Assembly: GCA_030146385.1 (NCBI GenBank)
Contig: JASLBX010000088.1
Coordinates: 1-8,891 of the forward strand
Reading direction: 5' to 3'
Source of the DNA: Jiangellaceae bacterium
Lineage (GTDB): Bacteria; Actinomycetota; Actinomycetes; Jiangellales; Jiangellaceae
Length of the DNA: 8,891 nt
Shown one piece after another: positions 4,970 to 8,891 of this stretch; the first letter of the stretch is position 1, and each line of letters begins with the position of its first letter. The notes beneath the pieces are model-generated. The model searched no databases, had not been told where the DNA came from, and saw only the letters and a list, made by a program, of their open reading frames with translations. A program made the position numbers and the translations under genes.

Positions 4970-6175
4970 ATGACCACACCGACTGAGGTCCCGGACGCTC
5001 GCGGGCGGTTCGGCGAGTACGGCGGGCGGTACGTCCCGGAGGCGCTCGTCGCAGCCCTGGACCAGCTTGACCGCGAGTACCGGGCCGCGATGGCGGATCG
5101 GGTCTTCAACGCCGACCTCGATCACCTGCTGCGCACCTACACGGGACGGCCGAGCCCGCTGACCGAGGCCCGCCGGTTCGGCCAGGAGGCGGCGCACGGC
5201 GCCGGCGTCCTGCTCAAGCGCGAGGACCTCAACCACACCGGCTCGCACAAGATCAATAATGTGCTGGGGCAGGCGCTGCTCGCCAAGCGGATGGGCAAGC
5301 GGCGGGTCATCGCCGAAACGGGCGCCGGCCAGCACGGCGTGGCGACGGCGACGGCGGCGGCGCTGCTCGGGCTCGAATGCGTCGTGTACATGGGCGAGGA
5401 GGACACCCGCCGCCAGGCGCTCAACGTTGCCCGGATGCGGTTGCTCGGTGCCGAGGTCATCCCCGTCACGACCGGGTCGCGCACACTCAAGGACGCGATC
5501 AACGAGGCGATGCGCGACTGGGTGGCCAACGTCGAGCACACGCACTACCTCCTAGGGACGGTGGCAGGCCCGCACCCGTTCCCGGTGATGGTCCGCGACT
5601 TCCACCGCGTCATCGGGCTGGAAGCCCGGAAGCAGGTCTTGGAGGTGACCGGTGCGCTGCCGTCGGCGGTGGCCGCATGTGTCGGGGGCGGGTCGAACGC
5701 CATCGGCATCTTCCACGCGTTTATCGACGACGCCAAGGTGCGGCTGTGCGGGTTCGAAGCCGGGGGAGACGGGGTCGACACCGGCCGGCACGCGGCCACC
5801 ATCAGCGCGGGCTCGGCGGGCGTCCTGCACGGCGCGCGGTCGTACCTGCTTCAGGACGAGATGGGGCAGACCATCGAATCGCACTCGATCTCGGCCGGCC
5901 TCGACTATCCCGGGGTCGGGCCCGAGCATGCGTGGCTGCACGACACCGGACGCGCGACCTACGAGCCGGTTCCCGACGCCGAGGCGATGGAGGCCTTCGC
6001 ATTGCTGTGCCGGACCGAGGGCATCATTCCGGCCATCGAGAGCGCCCATGCGCTGGCGGGCGCGCGCCGGCTGGGTGAGCGGCTGGGCCCCGGCGCGGTG
6101 ATCCTCGTCAACCTGTCGGGACGCGGCGACAAGGACGTTGAAACCGCTGCCAAGTGGTTCGGGCTGGTGGGCTGA
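4970..6175 (+). CDS. trpB: Tryptophan synthase beta chain TrpB
   Basis: TrpB is the PLP enzyme that joins indole and serine to make tryptophan, working in a complex with TrpA. The 401-residue protein is full length. The Schiff-base lysine is Lys94 in LNHTGSHKINN (87-97), the catalytic Glu117 is in ETGAGQHGVATA (117-128), the PLP phosphate loop is GGGSNAIG (239-246), and Ser383 in NLSGRGDKD (381-389) contacts the cofactor ring. FGEYGGRYVPE (14-24) is the classic N-terminal TrpB1 signature, so this is the TrpA-partnered form and not the stand-alone TrpB2. ATG 4970 is chosen since family similarity begins within a few residues; an in-frame ATG at 4922 lies inside trpC. A weak GCAGG site precedes the start. 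Its stop overlaps the trpA start in TGATG, favouring equal production of both subunits. Confidence 0.98.
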   Translation: MTTPTEVPDARGRFGEYGGRYVPEALVAALDQLDREYRAAMADRVFNADLDHLLRTYTGRPSPLTEARRFGQEAAHGAGVLLKREDLNHTGSHKINNVLGQALLAKRMGKRRVIAETGAGQHGVATATAAALLGLECVVYMGEEDTRRQALNVARMRLLGAEVIPVTTGSRTLKDAINEAMRDWVANVEHTHYLLGTVAGPHPFPVMVRDFHRVIGLEARKQVLEVTGALPSAVAACVGGGSNAIGIFHAFIDDAKVRLCGFEAGGDGVDTGRHAATISAGSAGVLHGARSYLLQDEMGQTIESHSISAGLDYPGVGPEHAWLHDTGRATYEPVPDAEAMEAFALLCRTEGIIPAIESAHALAGARRLGERLGPGAVILVNLSGRGDKDVETAAKWFGLVG

Positions 6176-6975
6176 TGCGACTCGACGAAGCGTTCGCCAA
6201 GGCGGCGGCCGACAACCGGGCGGCGCTGGTGGGCTATCTGCCCGCGGGCTACCCGTCCGTGCCCGGCGCGATCGACGCGTTCCGCGCGATGGTCGACGCG
6301 GGCGTGGACGTGATCGAGGTGGGCCTGCCGTACAGCGACCCCCTGATGGACGGCCCGGTCATCCAGCAGGCCGTGGACGCGGCGTTGGCGATGGGTACGA
6401 GCACACCCGATGTGCTGCACACCGTCGAAGCCGTGGCTGAGGCAGGCGTGCCCGCGCTGGTCATGTCGTACTGGAATCCGATCCTGCGGTACGGGCCGCA
6501 CCGGTTCGCTCGTGACCTGGCCGCCGCCGGCGGGGCCGGTGCGATCACCCCGGATCTGATTCCCGATGAGGCCGAGGACTGGCTGGCGGCCGCGCGGAGC
6601 TCTGGTGTCGACACCGTGTTCCTCGTCGCGCCGTCCTCGACGGACAAGCGGCTGGCGCTGACCGCCGACGCCTGCCGGGGCTTCGTGTACGCGGCCTCGA
6701 CGATGGGCGTCACCGGAACCCGCGACCAGGTGGGCGGCGCCGCAGAGATGCTGGTCGCGCGGGTGCGGTCAGTGACTCAGCTGCCGGTGGCGGTGGGACT
6801 TGGTGTCTCGTCCGGCGATCAGGCGGCCGAAGTCGCTGGATTCGCGGACGGTGTGATCGTGGGCTCGGCGTTCGTCCAGCGGATGATTGAGGCCACCGAC
6901 ACTGCCGCTGCCGCGTCAAGTGTTGCTACGCTCGCCGCCGAGTTGGCTGAAGGAGTCCGCCGCAGCCAGAGTTAG
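6175..6975 (+). CDS. trpA: Tryptophan synthase alpha chain TrpA
   Basis: TrpA splits indole-3-glycerol phosphate into glyceraldehyde-3-phosphate and indole, which is channelled to TrpB. The 266-residue TIM-barrel has the normal length. Catalytic Glu48 lies in VIEVGLPYSDPLMDGP (46-61), with the second catalytic residue Asp59 in the same block. YLPAGYP (21-27), ITPDLIP (124-130), the mobile loop with MGVTGTR (177-183), and the phosphate-binding GLGVSSGDQ (208-216) and VIVGSAFV (227-234) are all present. ATG 6175 shares one base with the trpB stop; the in-frame ATG at 6154 lies within trpB and adds no family sequence. Translation is probably coupled to trpB, as only a weak GGTGGG precedes the start. 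A small hairpin spans its stop codon. Confidence 0.97.
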   Translation: MRLDEAFAKAAADNRAALVGYLPAGYPSVPGAIDAFRAMVDAGVDVIEVGLPYSDPLMDGPVIQQAVDAALAMGTSTPDVLHTVEAVAEAGVPALVMSYWNPILRYGPHRFARDLAAAGGAGAITPDLIPDEAEDWLAAARSSGVDTVFLVAPSSTDKRLALTADACRGFVYAASTMGVTGTRDQVGGAAEMLVARVRSVTQLPVAVGLGVSSGDQAAEVAGFADGVIVGSAFVQRMIEATDTAAAASSVATLAAELAEGVRRSQS

Positions 6976-6987
6976 CGGGAACCCGCT
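6974..6987 (+). terminator. Short hairpin overlapping the trpA stop codon
   Basis: AGCGG (6974-6978) and CCGCT (6983-6987) are exact complements around a GAAC loop, or a 6-bp stem with a 2-nt gap if the inner G-C is counted. The stem includes the last two bases of the TAG stop. There is no following T-run, so it is at best a weak or partial terminator between trpCBA and the next pair of genes. Confidence 0.2.
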
Positions 6988-7033
6988 GGCGATGCGTAGA
7001 AGTTGTACCGTCATGCGCGACGTCCGGCGCGCC

Positions 7034-7039
7034 TATAAA
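7034..7039 (+). promoter_or_regulatory. TATAAA -10-like box before the DsbA-like gene
   Basis: TATAAA stands out in very GC-rich sequence and lies 20 bases before the next start codon. A TTGTAC (7003-7008) looks like a -35 but is 25 bases away, too far. At the normal spacing the sequence is TCATGC, a poor match. A promoter with a weak -35 giving a very short leader is possible; transcription continuing from trpCBA is the alternative. Confidence 0.3.
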
Positions 7040-7059
7040 GCTGTGAGGAGCAGGGAGCA

Positions 7060-7845
7060 ATGTCCGCGATGAGCAACAAGAAGGCCGAGGCGCGCGAGCG
7101 TGTGCGGGCGATGCGCGAGGAGCAGGCCCGCAAGGAGCGGCGCCGCGAACAGATGATGCGGTTCGGCATCATCGGTGCCGTCCTCGTAGCCATAGCGATC
7201 ATCGGCGTCGCCATCGCAGCCACTCGAGGGTCCTCCGAGCCGGTCGACCCGGAGGCCCAGCCGCCGGGCGTGACCGAGGCGGGCGGTGGTGTGCCGGTGG
7301 CCGAGGCGGCCGCGGACTCGCCCACCCTCGAGGTCTGGTTCGACTTCAGCTGCCCGCACTGCCGCGACTTCGAGGCGGCGAACGGCGCGTTCCTGAGCCA
7401 GGTGGCGAACGCCGGTGACGCCAACGTCATCTACCGTCCGGTGACCTTCGTCGGGCAGCTGGCCTCGGTCAAGGCCACCAACGCTTGGGCGTGCTCGCTG
7501 GATGAAGGCATGGGCGAGGAGTACATGGACGCCATTTACTCCGTCCAGGGCAACTACACCGACGCCCAGCTGATGAACGCCGCCGAGGGCGTGGGTCTGG
7601 ACAGCGACACCTTCGAGTCGTGCGTCGATAGCGGCGCGTATGAGGGCTGGGTCAACGCGTCGCACGAGCTCGGCGTGAGCGAGTTCGGTGTCAACTCGAC
7701 GCCGACCATCTTCGTGGTGAACGGCGACGAGCGCACTCTCGTCGACTCCTCGCAGTGGACGCAGGCGGGCCTGCAGGCAGCCCTTGACGGTGCCGCTGGC
7801 GGGACGGCGGACGAGGGTGACGCTGAGGACGAGGCTGAGCAGTGA
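7060..7845 (+). CDS. Membrane-anchored DsbA/thioredoxin-fold disulfide oxidoreductase
   Basis: The 261-residue protein has a charged cytoplasmic N-terminus rich in Arg, Lys and Glu (1-34, probably helical), one membrane helix (about 35-54), a flexible Pro/Gly/Ala linker, and a DsbA-like thioredoxin-fold domain (about 88-245). The redox motif is CPHC at 98-101 within FDFSCPHCRDFE, and the cis-proline loop is NSTPTIFVVNG (212-222), both as expected. Two more cysteines (145 and 188) could form a structural disulfide. It ends in a short acidic tail. It should face the outside of the membrane and make or rearrange disulfides in exported proteins. No lipobox is seen, so it is an anchored protein and not a lipoprotein. 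ATG 7060 has GAGGAG (7045-7050) nine bases upstream; ATG 7069 is a possible alternative. The stop overlaps the lgt start by GTGA, so the two are translationally coupled. Confidence 0.9.
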   Translation: MSAMSNKKAEARERVRAMREEQARKERRREQMMRFGIIGAVLVAIAIIGVAIAATRGSSEPVDPEAQPPGVTEAGGGVPVAEAAADSPTLEVWFDFSCPHCRDFEAANGAFLSQVANAGDANVIYRPVTFVGQLASVKATNAWACSLDEGMGEEYMDAIYSVQGNYTDAQLMNAAEGVGLDSDTFESCVDSGAYEGWVNASHELGVSEFGVNSTPTIFVVNGDERTLVDSSQWTQAGLQAALDGAAGGTADEGDAEDEAEQ

Positions 7846-8891
7846 TCGCTTCGATCCCCAGCCCGCCGGAAGGGGTCTGGTACCTCGGCCCAGTGCCGAT
7901 CCGGGCGTACGCCCTGGCGATCATGCTGGGCATCGTGGTCTCCGTCTGGCTGGGCGAGCGGCGCTGGGTCGCGCGCGGCGGGCGACCGGGGGACGTGCTG
8001 GACGTCGCCATCTGGGCGGTGCCGTTCGGCATCATCGGTGCCCGTCTCTACCACGTGGCGACGGACTGGGACCGGTACTTCGGCGAGGGCGGAGACCCGA
8101 TCGATGCGCTTCGGATCTGGACCGGCGGGCTCAGCATCTTCGGCGCGATCGCCGCTGGTGTGCTCGGCGGATACCTGGCCGCACGGCGCAGCGGCATGCC
8201 TTTCCCGGCGCTCGCCGATGCACTGGCGCCGGGCATCGTGCTCGCCCAGGCCATCGGACGCTGGGGCAACTACTTCAACCAGGAGTTGTTCGGCCGTCCC
8301 ACCGACGTGCCTTGGGCGCTCGAGATCGACGAGAGAAATCGGCCCGCCGGCTTCGAACAGTTCGAGACGTTCCACCCGACGTTCCTGTATGAGTCATTGT
8401 GGGCGGTCGCCATCGCGGTGATCTTGATTCTTGCCGACCGGCGGTTCCGGATGGGTCACGGCCGGGTCTTCGCCCTGTACGTGGCGCTGTACACGGCGGG
8501 CCGCGTGGCGGTGGAATCGCTGCGGATCGACACCGGCGGCGTGGTGGAAGGTCCGGCCCGTGAGTTCCTGGGCATGCGGATCAACGCCTGGGTCTCGGTT
8601 GGCCTGATGGTCGGTGCGGTGCTGTACATCGTGATTTCGGCTCGGCTCCGGCCCGGCCGCGAGACGATCGAACTACCGCCGGTCGACGGTGACGCCGCTG
8701 CCAAGGCCGACAAGGCCGCGGACGACACCGCCGAGAAGCCGGAAGAGGCTGAAGCGGCTGACGGCGACAGGGCGCACGCTGAGACCACGTCGACCGACGA
8801 CAGCGCCGCGGAGTCCGATGAGGTCGCAGCGACCAAGGTCGACGAAGACGCGACTGACACTGCCGACGCTTCGGCCGCCGAGTCCGATGAC
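7842..8891 (+). CDS. lgt: Prolipoprotein diacylglyceryl transferase Lgt (3' end beyond window)
   Basis: Lgt transfers diacylglycerol from phosphatidylglycerol to the lipobox cysteine of prolipoproteins, the first step of lipoprotein maturation in the membrane. GTG 7842 opens a frame with no stop to the window end (350 residues visible). The signature GRWGNYFNQELFG (139-151) is intact, along with IGARLYHV (65-72), WTGGLSIFGA (93-102), FHPTFLYESLW (177-187) and the essential-arginine region GRVAVESLR (220-228). Several membrane helices are visible, the last at about 251-266. From about residue 279 the protein becomes an Ala/Asp/Glu-rich acidic extension of at least 70 residues, a feature known in actinobacterial Lgt proteins. 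AAESD occurs twice in it (encoded near 8808 and 8877). The start overlaps the DsbA-like stop (GTGA) with GAGG at 7831-7834. The downstream end is cut off by the window. Confidence 0.96.
   Translation, partial: MIASIPSPPEGVWYLGPVPIRAYALAIMLGIVVSVWLGERRWVARGGRPGDVLDVAIWAVPFGIIGARLYHVATDWDRYFGEGGDPIDALRIWTGGLSIFGAIAAGVLGGYLAARRSGMPFPALADALAPGIVLAQAIGRWGNYFNQELFGRPTDVPWALEIDERNRPAGFEQFETFHPTFLYESLWAVAIAVILILADRRFRMGHGRVFALYVALYTAGRVAVESLRIDTGGVVEGPAREFLGMRINAWVSVGLMVGAVLYIVISARLRPGRETIELPPVDGDAAAKADKAADDTAEKPEEAEAADGDRAHAETTSTDDSAAESDEVAATKVDEDATDTADASAAESDD

Noticed and set aside
7554..8375. 273-codon minus-strand frame opposite the DsbA-like gene and lgt
   Set aside because: The plus strand here encodes a CPHC oxidoreductase and the Lgt signature. 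The minus frame has only shadow-like composition.
1..8891. Novel defence, mobile or secondary-metabolite system
   Set aside because: Every sizeable gene fits conserved primary metabolism, envelope maturation or known small membrane families. There are no transposases, integrases, repeats in arrays, tRNA-like sequences or composition breaks.

Overview
The window is very GC-rich, with GC-biased third codon positions, many GTG starts and stop-start overlaps (GTGA, ATGA, TGATG). Its proteins and gene order match the histidine/tryptophan biosynthesis region of high-GC Actinomycetota (actinobacteria). The lineage is inferred from gene content and protein style. I do not assign a genus.

Layout. Positions 38-2573 hold hisI (last cyclohydrolase step on the shared his path), overlapped by trpE (anthranilate synthase component I), then the actinobacterial 'Trp biosynthesis-associated' four-helix membrane protein. 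A bulged 10-bp stem-loop (2582-2610) follows. Positions 2671-3664 hold three small genes: an HGxxPAAW-motif two-helix membrane protein, a lone OmpR/PhoB-type winged-helix domain with no receiver domain, and a DUF2752 membrane protein overlapping it by ATGA. A DUF4190-type membrane protein (3666-4037) lies on the minus strand, tail to tail with DUF2752 (1-nt gap) and divergent from trpC. The 109-bp gap 4038-4146 is the only clear control region and holds two dyads and a likely promoter. Positions 4147-6975 carry trpC-trpB-trpA, closely packed. Positions 7060-8891 carry a membrane-anchored DsbA/thioredoxin-like protein and lgt (prolipoprotein diacylglyceryl transferase), joined by a GTGA overlap. 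lgt is still open at the window end.

How the genes work together. TrpE makes anthranilate from chorismate with a glutamine amidotransferase subunit that is not in the window. TrpC makes indole-3-glycerol phosphate, and TrpA/TrpB convert it to tryptophan. trpD, trpG and trpF are absent. In actinobacteria the TrpF step is commonly done by the dual-function isomerase PriA, which fits the his-trp adjacency. The DsbA-like protein and Lgt both act on exported proteins and form a separate envelope-maturation pair.

I see no tRNA, rRNA, CRISPR array, insertion sequence or phage gene, and no convincing new defence or mobile system. The parts least explained by known biology are the orphan winged-helix gene coupled to DUF2752, the uncharacterised membrane genes splitting trpE from trpC, and the dyads around the trpC promoter.
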